38,876 bases of DNA from Candidatus Angelobacter sp. (GTDB lineage Bacteria; Acidobacteriota; Terriglobia; Terriglobales; Acidobacteriaceae). The stretch spans positions 1-38,876 of the forward strand of contig JAOAPH010000014.1 in assembly GCA_025462835.1 (NCBI GenBank). The letters run 5' to 3'. The notes under the pieces were generated by a model. That model was not told the DNA's origin and ran no database searches. It worked only from the letters and a program-made list of their open reading frames with translations. Numbering within the stretch: position 1 is the first letter of the stretch; the number at the start of each line of letters is the position of its first letter. The position numbers and the translations under genes are program-made. This document shows, piece after piece, positions 6,893 through 16,079 of this stretch.

Positions 6893-8416
6893 TCAGTGCA
6901 CCAATTCGACGGTCTTCAAAAAATCGTAATTGCCCGAAGGCGACATTTTGATATTGCGCAACCGCTTCGAATAGACGATCACGTTGTCCAAATACCAGAG
7001 GTGCACGTACGGCACATCTTCGGCGAGTACCTGTTGCAATTGGAAGTAGATTTCCTTGCGCTTCTGCTGATCAAGTTCGCGACGGCCCTGGTCGATCAAA
7101 GCGTCCACGCGTGGGTTCACGTAGTAACTGCGGTTGGCGCGCTTCGGAGGAAAGCTGGCCGAGTGAAAAACATGCTCGAAGATGTCCGGGTCCTCGTTCC
7201 CGCCAATCCACCGCAGCGAATAAAGCTGGAAAGCTCCCTTGACCACGTCGGAATAGAACGTGGCGAACTCAAAGCTGCGGATATCGAGCGCAATTCCCAC
7301 ATCGCGCAACTGTTGTTGCAAGACCGCCGCCAACGATCGCGTGGTCTCTTCCGTCGAGGTCTTCATCGTGAGATGAAAACGCACGCCGTTGGTGGCCCCA
7401 TATCCCGCATCGTCCAGGATCTGCCGCGCACGGGCCGGATCGAACTCGTAATCTCGGACATCGGCATTGTAGGCCCAGTGTTGTTTGGGAAGGATATTCG
7501 AGGCAGGTTCAGCCTGGTCCCGCCATAGATATTTGACGATGGCCTTCCTGTCGATCGAGTATGCGATAGCCTGCCGTACGCGCGCGTCCCGGAGCATCGG
7601 ATCGCGCAGGTTGAAAGCGAGATAGTTGTAGATGGTTCCCGGAGCGATCTTCACTTCCAGCCGCGGTTCCTTCTCAAGTGCCACAACCATGTCGGGACCA
7701 AGTGAGTTGATGGCCACATCTGCGGAGCCTTTGCGCAACTCAAGCGCCCGGGTAGTGGTGTCGGGGACCACTGCGAAGCGCACTCGATGAACATGGGCGT
7801 GCTCGCCCCAGTATTGATCATTGCGCTCGACAATCACTTCGTTGTCTTGTTCCGCGCTGACAAACCGGAACGGCCCGGAGCCGATCGGTGCGCGATTAAA
7901 TTCTTTGCCGCTGCCGTAAGGAACAATACCAAAAGCGCCATCGCTCAAATTCCACAACAGTGTGGCATAGGGTTCTTTCAGGTGAAAGACGACGGTCCAA
8001 TCATCAGGAGCTTCAATCCGATCAACCTGTTTATAAGTGCTCGCCTTCGCGGAAATCACGGAACCCTTCGTGATGGACTCCAACGTCCATTTCACATCGC
8101 GCGACGTAAGCGGCGCACCATTATGAAATCGGACATCGTGCCGGAGGTGAAAAATGTAAGTCAGCGGGTCGGGAATCTCCCATCGCTCCGCCACCCAGGG
8201 CTGCAGGTTGAAATGATCGTCACGCTTCACCAGCGAATCGAAGATCAGCTTGTCGATTCGCTCGGAATACGCATCCGTGCCCACGCGCGGATCAAGATTT
8301 GTGGGACTGCTCTCGATGATCATCACCACGGTATTCGGATCAGGCTTGCGCGCGCACCCGGCCATGCCAGTAATGAGCACGACCAGCGCTGCTGCGCAGA
8401 AGAACTTTTTAAGCAT
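6893..8416 (-). CDS. Oligopeptide ABC transporter substrate-binding lipoprotein (SBP_bac_5)
   Basis: This 507-residue protein is of the DppA/OppA type, which captures peptides for an ABC importer. The N-terminus is a lipoprotein signal with lipobox GMAGC (Cys21), so it should be membrane-anchored and face the periplasm. Family stretches include ESSPTNLDPRVGTDAYSER, FDSLVKRDD, the HLRHDVRFHNGAPLTSRDV signature and ARVRQAIAYSIDRKAIV. I start at ATG 8416, which overlaps the stop of anmK (ATGCTTAA) and places the signal peptide first; an in-frame extension to 8593 would bury it. It is last in the mutS-nagZ-anmK operon, suggesting muropeptide uptake like MppA (inference). No permease or ATPase gene is adjacent, so the rest of the transporter must be elsewhere. 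Confidence 0.92.
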   Translation of the reverse strand: MLKKFFCAAALVVLITGMAGCARKPDPNTVVMIIESSPTNLDPRVGTDAYSERIDKLIFDSLVKRDDHFNLQPWVAERWEIPDPLTYIFHLRHDVRFHNGAPLTSRDVKWTLESITKGSVISAKASTYKQVDRIEAPDDWTVVFHLKEPYATLLWNLSDGAFGIVPYGSGKEFNRAPIGSGPFRFVSAEQDNEVIVERNDQYWGEHAHVHRVRFAVVPDTTTRALELRKGSADVAINSLGPDMVVALEKEPRLEVKIAPGTIYNYLAFNLRDPMLRDARVRQAIAYSIDRKAIVKYLWRDQAEPASNILPKQHWAYNADVRDYEFDPARARQILDDAGYGATNGVRFHLTMKTSTEETTRSLAAVLQQQLRDVGIALDIRSFEFATFYSDVVKGAFQLYSLRWIGGNEDPDIFEHVFHSASFPPKRANRSYYVNPRVDALIDQGRRELDQQKRKEIYFQLQQVLAEDVPYVHLWYLDNVIVYSKRLRNIKMSPSGNYDFLKTVELVH

Positions 8417-9560
8417 AGGAGATCTTGCCCAGTATCGCAGGTCTGAGCGCGCCAGTTGCGGAAGGAATGTTACCGGGCTGACGATGCCACGTCTGATAGG
8501 CGAGCACAGCAAAAGCAATCGCCTCTTTGGCTTCAGAAGGAATCCCGAATTCTTCTGACGACCGCAATCGCAGGCCCAGCGCGGATGTCTCAAGGCCGAT
8601 CATCTTCATCAAAGTCGGATTCTTTGTGCCGCCACCGGCTACAACGAAATCCCTGTAACTGCCGCTGGATGAATTGAGGACAAAGTTCCGCAGCGCCAGC
8701 CCGATTGACTTTGCCGTGAGCGCCGTGGCTGTCGCGACAACATCCTGCTTGCGCGCCTTTCCGCAGCGCTTGATGAATGCGCTGACGAACTCGCGACCGA
8801 ACTCCTCGCGCCCTGCAGTCTTCGGCGGCTTGCGCTTGAAAAACAAATTGCGCAGCATTTCCGCAAAAACTAGTTCCAGCACCTCGCCAGTCGCGGCCAC
8901 CTTGCCGTCACGATCAAACGGCCTGCCATAGAGTCGTTCCATGCATCCGTCAATGACCATATTGCCCGGACCAGTATCGAATGCGATCACATCTTTCGCC
9001 GATGCCCCTGCGGGAATCGCCGTCAGGTTTCCAATGCCACCCAGATTCTGCAATATGCGACCGCTCTTGCGGTCTCTGTAAACGAGGTAGTCGAGGAAGG
9101 GAACCAGCGGCGCGCCCTTACCGCCGGCCGCCATCTCCGCCGGACGGAAATCCGACACCACCGGTATGCCAACACGAGCAGCAATCACAGCCCCTTCTCC
9201 CAATTGCCATGTGCAGGCTATCTTCCTTCCGAGAAAAGCCGCCGACTCGCCTTGATGATAGATCGTCTGACCGTGACAGCCTACAATATCGATCTTCGGC
9301 ACGCCGCATTCCCGCATCGCGGCGAGCACGGAATCGGCATAGAGTTCGCCCAGTAAAAAATTAAGTCGCGAGATGCCGGCCACATTCGCCGTGCGGGCAT
9401 TCATCAGTGACAAGATCGCTTTTCTGACAATCGCCGGATACGGCGTTTCAGAATGGCCGAGCAAAGAGAACCGCAACGCAGGCCCTTTGCCGACGATTCG
9501 CACCAGCGCGACATTGATGCCATCGGCCGATGTTCCGCTCATCACTCCTGCAACTATCAT
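8409..9560 (-). CDS. anmK: Anhydro-N-acetylmuramic acid kinase
   Basis: AnmK is a cytoplasmic kinase of the sugar-kinase/HSP70/actin fold that opens the anhydro ring of 1,6-anhydro-MurNAc with ATP to give MurNAc-6-phosphate, returning wall amino sugars to metabolism. The 383 residues match the usual length. The N-terminal phosphate loop GVMSGTSADGI (5-15), GCHGQTIYH, QNLGGIGNLT, FDTGPGNMVIDG and the late VAGGGTKNPTLM are all present. The loop reads DGIN where the best-known enzymes have DGVD, a mild variation. The ATG overlaps the nagZ stop by 4 nt (ATGA), and its own stop overlaps the next start by 8 nt, implying translational coupling. Together with nagZ it forms the core of the cytoplasmic recycling route. 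Confidence 0.95.
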   Translation of the reverse strand: MIVAGVMSGTSADGINVALVRIVGKGPALRFSLLGHSETPYPAIVRKAILSLMNARTANVAGISRLNFLLGELYADSVLAAMRECGVPKIDIVGCHGQTIYHQGESAAFLGRKIACTWQLGEGAVIAARVGIPVVSDFRPAEMAAGGKGAPLVPFLDYLVYRDRKSGRILQNLGGIGNLTAIPAGASAKDVIAFDTGPGNMVIDGCMERLYGRPFDRDGKVAATGEVLELVFAEMLRNLFFKRKPPKTAGREEFGREFVSAFIKRCGKARKQDVVATATALTAKSIGLALRNFVLNSSSGSYRDFVVAGGGTKNPTLMKMIGLETSALGLRLRSSEEFGIPSEAKEAIAFAVLAYQTWHRQPGNIPSATGALRPAILGKISYA

Positions 9561-10651
9561 TGGCTTTGCGCCTTTGCCACTTGTTGTTTGAATTTCTCCA
9601 ACTCAGCCCGTAGTTTCTGGATTGTTTTTTCCGTCGGACGCGGAGCGACCTTTTTCAATTCCGACGCTTTCTTCTTGAACGCGATCACTCTCGCAGCCGC
9701 TTGTGCCACTATCTTCGCGAATTTCTTGTCGCGCTCGGCTTCACGCACAACCGCCTCGTATGCCTGAATTACATATTCTTCTTTGTGGCAGACAAGGAAC
9801 ATGTCCGCTCCCGCGCGCAAGGTACGAACTGCCGCCTCTCCCATAGGCGCTGCGGCCAATACTCCACCCATCTCCAGATCGTCGGTGAGTATCAGTCCGC
9901 GATAGCCGATCCTCTTTCGCAGTATGTCCGTCATCCATTTCCGCGAGAGCGATGCGGGAGTATTGTCCTTTGTCACCGCCGGATATGCTGCATGAGCCAC
10001 CATCACAAACGGAAACTGCTTGTGCAATGTCCGATAGGGCATCAGGTCTTCATTCCACAGTTTCTTCCAGGGCTTGTTCAGCGTCGGCAGAAGATGATGG
10101 GAATCAAGATCCGCTTCGCCGAGTCCGGGAAAATGTTTTCCGCATCCGAGCACGCCAGAACTCTTTAGCCCGTTGAGGAATTCGCGCACATAGGCGATTG
10201 TGTCTTTTGCGTCGGCTGAAACCGTACGCGACCCCAGAACCGCTTGCGATGCGGGGAATCTCAAATCGGAGACGGGAGCAAAATCCGTATTGAAGCCAAG
10301 CGCCCGTGCTTCCGCACCAAGTATTTCTCCGTGTCGTCGGAAGAGTTTCTTGGATTTTGTTGAAGACACCTCGAATTCTGAGGGAGCAGGAGCAATCAGA
10401 TCCCGAAAGCGGTCAACAATCCCGCCCTCCAAGTCGACGCACGAAAGCATCGGAGTCAAAACTGCTTTACGGCATTCCGCCAGCAGATCAAAGCATTGCG
10501 TGCCGCCAACGATGTTCCGGCGAAAAAGGATGATGCCGCCGGGCTGAATGCCGGCAATAAATTGACGCAGATGCGCTGTCATCTCCGTCCCGTCGAATCC
10601 CATGATCAAGAGCTGTCCTACCTGGGAACGGATTTCCTGCTGTGAGTTCAT
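9557..10651 (-). CDS. nagZ: Beta-N-acetylhexosaminidase NagZ (glycoside hydrolase family 3)
   Basis: NagZ removes the GlcNAc residue from GlcNAc-anhydroMurNAc(-peptides) in the cytoplasm; its product is the AnmK substrate. The 364 residues lack a signal peptide, as expected. Visible motifs are FDG and GGIILFRRN near the N-terminus, NTDFAPVSDL (121-130), GKHFPGLGEADLDSH (171-185, containing the Asp183/His185 acid-base pair) and the nucleophile motif TDDLEMGG (256-263). The usual FPGHG reads FPGLG here. The last 40 residues are a lysine-rich, probably coiled-coil extension beyond the typical barrel. The start lies 20 nt downstream of the mutS stop with only a weak ribosome-binding site, and the stop overlaps anmK. 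Confidence 0.94.
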   Translation of the reverse strand: MNSQQEIRSQVGQLLIMGFDGTEMTAHLRQFIAGIQPGGIILFRRNIVGGTQCFDLLAECRKAVLTPMLSCVDLEGGIVDRFRDLIAPAPSEFEVSSTKSKKLFRRHGEILGAEARALGFNTDFAPVSDLRFPASQAVLGSRTVSADAKDTIAYVREFLNGLKSSGVLGCGKHFPGLGEADLDSHHLLPTLNKPWKKLWNEDLMPYRTLHKQFPFVMVAHAAYPAVTKDNTPASLSRKWMTDILRKRIGYRGLILTDDLEMGGVLAAAPMGEAAVRTLRAGADMFLVCHKEEYVIQAYEAVVREAERDKKFAKIVAQAAARVIAFKKKASELKKVAPRPTEKTIQKLRAELEKFKQQVAKAQSQ

Positions 10652-10671
10652 TCGCCTACGTGGCTCCTGTT

Positions 10672-13326
10672 TCAGTCGAGTTGCTTCTTCATCTCGTGCA
10701 GAAGGTTCAGTGCTTCCATCGGCGTCAGCCGATTCACATCTGCCGCCTTCAATTGATCCACCACTTTTTGTGAGAGCGGAGTAAAGATTGTAAGTTGAGC
10801 AGGCGCGGGCGCTGCGCCTGCTGCCGCTGCAAGGTGCTGGGTCAGTTCGTGCTCGGCGCTTTCATGCTCGGCAAGAACCTCGCGGGCACGAACGATGACC
10901 TCCATCGGCAATCCCGCAAGCTTGGCCACCTCGATCCCATAACTGCGGTCGGCGGCACCGGCTTCCACTTTCCGCAGAAAAACAATTCCTCCGGCATTTT
11001 CTTTCACTGAGACATGGAAGTTCTTCACCCCGTCGAGCTTTTCCGCTAATTCCGTAAGTTCGTGGTAGTGGGTCGCGAAGAGCGTCTTCGCATGGGTGTT
11101 GGCGTGAATGTATTCGATTGCCGCCCACGCGATCGCCAAACCATCATAGGTGGCGGTGCCGCGCCCCATTTCGTCCAGAAGTATCAGTGATCTCGGCGTC
11201 GCCGTGTTGAGGATAGCGGCGGTCTCCGTCATCTCCACCATGAAGGTGGACCGGCCGCGCGCCAGATTGTCACTTGCGCCGATGCGCGTGAACACGCGAT
11301 CGACCACCGGCAATCGCGCGCTGCGCGCTGGAACGAAAGAACCCATCTGCGCAAGGATGGTAATCAGCGCCGTCTGGCGCAGGTAGGTGGACTTGCCGCC
11401 CATGTTCGGCCCGGTCAATACCAGGATCGAGTGTGTCCGCGAATTCATGTAAAGGTCATTGGAGACGAACCGCTCGCTGCTGCGCATGATCTCCTGGCAC
11501 TCAACCACCGGATGCCGGCCCTCGACGATTTCAAGTTCGCCGCTCTCATCAAACTTTGGCCGCGAATATTCGCGCAGCGCGGCAATCTGGGCCAGACCGC
11601 AGAGGACGTCCACCTCCGCGAGCGCGAGCGACGTCTGCCGGATGCGCTTCGCCTCGTGCGCGATCGAGACTCGCAACTCCGTAAACAACCGGCGCTCGAT
11701 TTCTACGATCTTCTCTTGCGCATCGAGCACCTTGGCTTCGTACTCCTTCAATTCCGGAGTGGTGAAACGCTCGGCGTTGACTAACGTCTGCTTGCGGTCG
11801 TAGTCGGCGGGCGCAAGATGCTGATTGGCTTTGGAGATTTCGATGTAATAACCGAATACCGAATTGAACTTGATTTTCAGGGAGTTGATCCCCGTTCGCT
11901 TTCGTTCGCGCTCTTCTATCTGCGCGATGTACTGCTTGCCATTGCGACTGAGGTCGCGAAGCCCATCAAGTTCCGCGTCAATGCCATTGCCGATGACTCC
12001 GCCATCAGACAACGTTAGCGGTGGTTCGGCGACGATGGTCTGACCTATGCGATCCCGTACGTCTGCGAGTTCGTCCAACAGGGCGTTAAGCTCGCGCAGC
12101 CGTTCAGCATCGAATCTCGCAAGCGCTTTCTTGATTGCCGGTACTCTTGCCAGCGAAGCCGCCAATGCCTGCAGGTCACGCGGATTCGCCGATTCCAGCG
12201 TCACCCGGCTGAGCAGCCGTTCCAGGTCAAGGACGCCTTCCATGGTTCGCCGCAGTTCTTCCCGTGCAATCAGATTCCGGACATTGGCCTCAACGGCGTC
12301 GAGCCGATTGTTGATCTGTTTCACATCGATCGAGGGACGCAGGATCCACGCACGAAGCAGGCGCTTGCCCATCGGGGTAAGCGTGGCATCTATGGCGCGG
12401 AACAGCGTAGTCTCCGGGCTCGATCCCATTCCCGCGAAAACCGGCTCGATCAGTTCGAGATTGCGCACGGTGACCGCATCCAGCACCAGGCATTGCTGGC
12501 GATCGTAGAAGCCGATCCGGTCGATATGTTCCAGAGTGCCTTTTTGCGTGGAGCGCACATAGTGAAGGATTGCGCCTGCCGCCGACGCAGCGGCGGCCCG
12601 CCCTGCTAGTCCGAAGCCTTCCAGCGACAGCACGCCGAATTGATTTTCAACTAACGGGATGGCGTAGTCGGGTGCAAATGCCCAATCGTCCAGCGGAGTC
12701 TCGGTAAATCCTAGCGCAAAATTAAACGGTTCCTCCGCAGATTCAATGCCAGCTTGCCGGCCCATTCCTTTATCGAACAGAGGCATGTTGGAAGGGAATA
12801 ACACCTCGCGCGGACGCAGCTGTTGCAACTCTTCCAACACTCGGCGCTCGCCGTCGTCTCCGGTGAATTCGGTCGCGCGGAATTCACCCGTCGATAGATC
12901 GAGCACTGCCAGGCCCACGGCCGCGTCTACGCGGGCCAGAGCGGCGAGAAAATTGTTTTCTTCCGAGTTGATCGAATTATCCAGCGCCGTTCCCGGCGTC
13001 AGCACTCGCGTGACTTCCCGGCGGACGATGGTCTTCGTCAGCTTGGGATTTTCCATCTGCTCGCAGATCGCAACCTTGAATCCCTTGCGCAGCAGCTTGG
13101 CCAAATAGTTTTCTGCAGCATGGTAGGGGACACCGCACATGGGAACGGCGACATCCTTTTCTTTGTTCCGCGAAGTCAATGTGATCTGTAGCTCACGCGC
13201 AGCGGTCACGGCATCATCAAAGAAGAGTTCGTAAAAATCGCCGAGCCGGAAAAACAAGAGCGCATTGGGATGTTGCTTCTTAATTGCGGCATATTGCCGC
13301 ATCAACGGCGTCGAAGGCTCAGTCAT
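10672..13326 (-). CDS. mutS: DNA mismatch repair protein MutS
   Basis: MutS recognises base mismatches and small loops in newly replicated DNA and recruits MutL. The 884 residues have the full domain order: mismatch-recognition domain with GDFYELF (29-35; Phe31 and Glu33 are the stacking and contact residues), connector, lever and clamp, then the ABC-type ATPase with Walker [10 protein letters not shown] (639-647), Walker [11 protein letters not shown] (714-723) and [10 protein letters not shown] (751-760). The common GRGTSTYDG reads GRGTATYDG. The ATG at 13326 matches the family N-terminus ([15 protein letters not shown]) but has no clear Shine-Dalgarno; a heptamer repeat fills the leader. 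It is the first gene of the operon with nagZ, anmK and the peptide-binding lipoprotein. Confidence 0.97.
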   Translation of the reverse strand: MTEPSTPLMRQYAAIKKQHPNALLFFRLGDFYELFFDDAVTAARELQITLTSRNKEKDVAVPMCGVPYHAAENYLAKLLRKGFKVAICEQMENPKLTKTIVRREVTRVLTPGTALDNSINSEENNFLAALARVDAAVGLAVLDLSTGEFRATEFTGDDGERRVLEELQQLRPREVLFPSNMPLFDKGMGRQAGIESAEEPFNFALGFTETPLDDWAFAPDYAIPLVENQFGVLSLEGFGLAGRAAAASAAGAILHYVRSTQKGTLEHIDRIGFYDRQQCLVLDAVTVRNLELIEPVFAGMGSSPETTLFRAIDATLTPMGKRLLRAWILRPSIDVKQINNRLDAVEANVRNLIAREELRRTMEGVLDLERLLSRVTLESANPRDLQALAASLARVPAIKKALARFDAERLRELNALLDELADVRDRIGQTIVAEPPLTLSDGGVIGNGIDAELDGLRDLSRNGKQYIAQIEERERKRTGINSLKIKFNSVFGYYIEISKANQHLAPADYDRKQTLVNAERFTTPELKEYEAKVLDAQEKIVEIERRLFTELRVSIAHEAKRIRQTSLALAEVDVLCGLAQIAALREYSRPKFDESGELEIVEGRHPVVECQEIMRSSERFVSNDLYMNSRTHSILVLTGPNMGGKSTYLRQTALITILAQMGSFVPARSARLPVVDRVFTRIGASDNLARGRSTFMVEMTETAAILNTATPRSLILLDEMGRGTATYDGLAIAWAAIEYIHANTHAKTLFATHYHELTELAEKLDGVKNFHVSVKENAGGIVFLRKVEAGAADRSYGIEVAKLAGLPMEVIVRAREVLAEHESAEHELTQHLAAAAGAAPAPAQLTIFTPLSQKVVDQLKAADVNRLTPMEALNLLHEMKKQLD

Positions 13327-13327
13327 A

Positions 13328-13348
13328 GATTGCGGATTGCGATTGCGG
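13328..13348. repeat. Heptamer repeat in the mutS leader
   Basis: GATTGCG, GATTGCG and ATTGCGG follow one another immediately upstream of the mutS start codon, where a Shine-Dalgarno would be expected. Only three units are present, so this could be chance. Confidence 0.45.
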
Positions 13349-13368
13349 GAAAGTTACGGCGTGGGCGG

Positions 13369-13374
13369 ATTATA
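13369..13374 (-). promoter_or_regulatory. Candidate -10 element of the mutS operon
   Basis: On the minus strand TATAAT is preceded by TTTGT. Transcription would begin near 13362, giving a leader of about 36 nt before mutS. No good -35 hexamer is visible at the expected distance, so this is a partial match. Confidence 0.45.
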
Positions 13375-13410
13375 ACAAACGCCGGAGCTGCTGCTTGTGG
13401 ATGAAATTTG

Positions 13411-13452
13411 GATTAAAAACCAAACGCCAGTATCCCAAAGGACGCTGGCGTT
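13411..13452 (-). terminator. Intrinsic terminator of the small membrane-protein gene
   Basis: AACGCCAG (13423-13430) pairs perfectly with CTGGCGTT (13445-13452). On the minus strand the stem is followed by TTGGTTTTTAATCC, a T-rich tail. It lies 26 nt after the stop of the small gene at 13478. Confidence 0.75.
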
Positions 13453-13477
13453 CAAAGGAAACAAAAATGAGATGCGT

Positions 13478-13738
13478 CTATGCAGCTCTGCTTAGTGCGT
13501 CTGAGCCATGTTGCTTAACCATCTTGTTGTAGTTGCCCATAATTAGAAATGGTGCGGCCCACTGGCCGACGAAAAGGGCCCAATCGTCTCGGCCCATCAG
13601 CTTAAGTGTGAGCGATGCCGCCATTGACCCGAGTGCCAGCCCCAAAAAGGTTGTGGAAGGCACCTTTGAAGTCTGTTTTTCGATTGCTCCCGTGAACTTA
13701 TCTTCTTTCGATTCTCCCTGCCATGCACGCGTTTCCAT
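13478..13738 (-). CDS. Small hypothetical membrane protein
   Basis: The 86-residue product has a charged N-terminus of about 25 residues (rich in Lys, Glu and Asp), then two hydrophobic segments (about 30-46, and about 53-68 containing WALFVGQWAAPFLIMG), then a polar tail with NYNKMVK. This pattern suggests a small inner-membrane protein with two helices. GGAG lies 6 nt upstream of ATG 13738 and a terminator follows, so it is a well-formed single-gene unit. I do not recognise a named family; the gene resembles small conserved membrane proteins I associate with Acidobacteriota (memory, not checked). No function is inferred. Confidence 0.8.
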   Translation of the reverse strand: METRAWQGESKEDKFTGAIEKQTSKVPSTTFLGLALGSMAASLTLKLMGRDDWALFVGQWAAPFLIMGNYNKMVKQHGSDALSRAA

Positions 13739-13876
13739 GTTGTCTCCAAATCATTGATGATTGCCGCTTTAACGAGCGGCTCGCAGTAAGATGCAACGAA
13801 GCGATGAAGGGCACTCTGCAATCCAGAGGTGGTTGGAATCTCCGAGCCGAAGCGCGAGTGAGTGTTATTACCCTTG

Positions 13877-13882
13877 TATAAT
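13877..13882 (+). promoter_or_regulatory. Candidate -10 element of the hem operon
   Basis: TATAAT is preceded by CCCTTG. Initiation near 13889 would place the first possible start codon (13906) only about 16 nt into the transcript. No convincing -35 hexamer is seen. Confidence 0.45.
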
Positions 13883-13905
13883 CGAGTGTTCTGCGCACGC
13901 GTGCA

Positions 13906-14745
13906 ATGTTCGCGTGCGCGCTGGTCTATATGCCCCATCTCTGGATGCGAGTTGCCGTCGGTCTTTATGGATTAGGACTGCTGTACGCGCTGGTGGCGCT
14001 CAGCGGTAAGAGGGAGGTACTCGCTCGCATCATTCTTCCCGCGCTTGGTCTGGGTGCAATCTTCCACTTCGTGGCGCTTGCGGAGGCCTACGTCAGCTCA
14101 GGAGAGTTGGCCCCCGTAACCATCTCGCAGTCCGAATCCCTTCTCGCATTCGTGCTGATAGCCTGTTTCTTCGGCGTCTACTGGCGATACAAGACGACAT
14201 CCCCTGGCATCTTGGTGTTCCCGCTCGTCTTTTTACTTAGCCTCTCAGCCGCAATCGGACAAGAGCCCCCACAATTCGATTCGCCTCTTCTGCGTAGCGG
14301 ATGGATACTGTTCCACATCACGCTTATTCTCGCCGGCTACGCGGCGCTTTTCTTCAGTTTTGTCTCCAGCCTCATTTATCTTGTGCAGGAACAAAGGTTG
14401 AAGTCGAAACACTTCGATGGCGTCCTCTCGCATCTGCCCGCGTTAGAAGTCATGGACGACATCGGCTTCCGTTCGCTGCTCTTTGGTTTTCCGTTCATGA
14501 CTCTCGGACTCATCGCCGGATCCGTCATTGCCCAAGCCAGTTACGGTCCCACATACTTTCGCGATCCGAAGATCTTGTTGTCCATCCTGATGTGGGCCGT
14601 GTACATGGTGCTGTTGTTCTCGCGATGGTCGGCTGGATGGCGTGGCCGCCGTGCGGCATTGCTATCGACTGTAGCTTTTATTGCGGCGACTCTCGCCTGG
14701 ACAGCCAACTATTTCAGCTCCGTTCATAGGTATGTGGCGCAATGA
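13906..14745 (+). CDS. HemX/CcsA-like membrane protein
   Basis: A 279-residue polytopic protein with about eight hydrophobic helices, of the cytochrome c assembly (CcsA/HemX) type. Relatives next to hemA are called HemX and are thought to affect glutamyl-tRNA reductase level; true CcsA proteins handle haem for cytochrome c maturation. Visible are alternating transmembrane segments and a conserved-looking WILFHITLILAGYAALFFS stretch containing a histidine. The tryptophan-rich WWD haem-handling motif is not obvious, so HemX is the better guess. Starts at 13906, 13930 or 13945 are all in frame; none has a clear ribosome-binding site. The stop overlaps the hemA start by 4 nt (ATGA), so the pair is co-translated. 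Confidence 0.8.
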   Translation: MFACALVYMPHLWMRVAVGLYGLGLLYALVALSGKREVLARIILPALGLGAIFHFVALAEAYVSSGELAPVTISQSESLLAFVLIACFFGVYWRYKTTSPGILVFPLVFLLSLSAAIGQEPPQFDSPLLRSGWILFHITLILAGYAALFFSFVSSLIYLVQEQRLKSKHFDGVLSHLPALEVMDDIGFRSLLFGFPFMTLGLIAGSVIAQASYGPTYFRDPKILLSILMWAVYMVLLFSRWSAGWRGRRAALLSTVAFIAATLAWTANYFSSVHRYVAQ

Positions 14746-16079
14746 AATATTGCCTCATCGGGATCAATCACAAGACCGCGCCGGTGGAAGTCCGCGAGCG
14801 CTTGGCGATATCGGAGTCCCGCTTGCCGGAAGCCGTCCGAAGCCTTGCTTCCCGCCCGGATGTGGAAGAGGGGATCATCTTTTCCACCTGCAACCGCGTG
14901 GAAGTGCTCGCTCGGTCCGTCGACATTGTTCCCGATTTGCGCGGTTTTCTTTATGGCCATTTCCAAATGGAAAGCTCCGCGCTGGATAGTCACCTGTATG
15001 AATACAGTGGACCCGATGCCATTCGCCATCTCTTCCGCGTGGCCTCAAGCCTCGATTCGATGATCGTAGGCGAGCCGCAGATACTCGGCCAAGTCAAGGA
15101 AGCCTATGCCGTGGCGCGCAGTGTTGGAGCGGTTCATTCGCACATGGATGCATTGCTCTCCCGCGCATTTGCAGTGGCGAAGCGCGTACGCACAGAGACC
15201 TCGGTGGGCAGCTCGGCGGTTTCAGTTGCATCAGTCGCCGTTGATTTGGCGAAGAAGATATTCGGTTCATTGCAAGGCAAGCAGGTGTATCTGGTCGGCG
15301 CCGGCAAGATGAGTGAGATCGCGGCACGTCACCTGATCGCACACGGGGCCGGAGCAATCTTCGTCGCCAACCGTACGCATGAGCGCGCGGTTGAACTCGC
15401 AAAGAAATTCAACGGCGACGCTATCAGGTTCGAGCAACTCTACGACATGGCATCAGAAGCCGACATCGTCATCACCTCTACAGGGGCGCCGCATCATATC
15501 TTCCGCCGCGAGCATGGCGAAATGTTCCTGCAGCGCCGCAGAAACAGACCCATGTTCTTCATCGACATCGCCGTGCCTCGTGACGTGGATCCCGCCGTCA
15601 ACGAATTGGATGGCATCTTCGTTTACGATATCGACGATCTGCAGTCGGTCGTCACTTCGCACGTCGCGGACCGCCAGCGCGAAGCCTCCCGCGCCGAGGA
15701 GATCATCAATTTTGAGGTGCAGCGCTTCTTAGAACGGCTGGATACGCTGGATGTGGTTCCCACAATCGTTTCGCTGCAAGATCATGTCGAGACCATTCGT
15801 CAGGCGGAGATCGATAAAGTTCGCGGACGGCTGGGCGCTCTCTCTCCCGAACAGGAGTTGGCAGTCGAGTCCTTGACCAAGGGCATCGTCAACAAGATCC
15901 TCCACACTCCCATCACCACATTAAAAGGCGCCGCCAAGGATGCCCGGCAAAAGGATCCAGAGGCTACCACCATCATCGAACTAGTGCGCAAACTCTTCAA
16001 TCTGAACTCCAGCCGCGCGAATCTCCCGAGGGCGGCGAAACAAAAAACAGATGTAGAGAAAGCGAGCTTGAAGTCCTGA
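14742..16079 (+). CDS. hemA: Glutamyl-tRNA reductase
   Basis: HemA performs the first committed step of the C5 tetrapyrrole pathway, NADPH-dependent reduction of glutamyl-tRNA(Glu) to glutamate-1-semialdehyde. The 445-residue sequence opens with [13 protein letters not shown]; the catalytic cysteine is Cys50 in [32 protein letters not shown] follows in two recognisable halves, then the NADPH-binding LVGAGKMSE and a C-terminal helical dimerisation domain. The Lys/Ala-rich tail after about residue 425 is variable in the family. The ATG overlaps the upstream stop by 4 nt, and its TGA shares one base with the hemC ATG. This arrangement couples the first and third enzymes of the pathway. Confidence 0.97.
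   Translation: MKYCLIGINHKTAPVEVRERLAISESRLPEAVRSLASRPDVEEGIIFSTCNRVEVLARSVDIVPDLRGFLYGHFQMESSALDSHLYEYSGPDAIRHLFRVASSLDSMIVGEPQILGQVKEAYAVARSVGAVHSHMDALLSRAFAVAKRVRTETSVGSSAVSVASVAVDLAKKIFGSLQGKQVYLVGAGKMSEIAARHLIAHGAGAIFVANRTHERAVELAKKFNGDAIRFEQLYDMASEADIVITSTGAPHHIFRREHGEMFLQRRRNRPMFFIDIAVPRDVDPAVNELDGIFVYDIDDLQSVVTSHVADRQREASRAEEIINFEVQRFLERLDTLDVVPTIVSLQDHVETIRQAEIDKVRGRLGALSPEQELAVESLTKGIVNKILHTPITTLKGAAKDARQKDPEATTIIELVRKLFNLNSSRANLPRAAKQKTDVEKASLKS

Noticed and set aside
6854-7528. Long plus-strand frame opposite the peptide-binding lipoprotein gene
   Set aside because: It is antisense to a well-supported gene and has the composition expected of a shadow frame in GC-rich coding DNA.
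8417-8593. Upstream start for the peptide-binding lipoprotein
   Set aside because: It would place 59 basic residues before the lipoprotein signal peptide and run through the anmK coding region.
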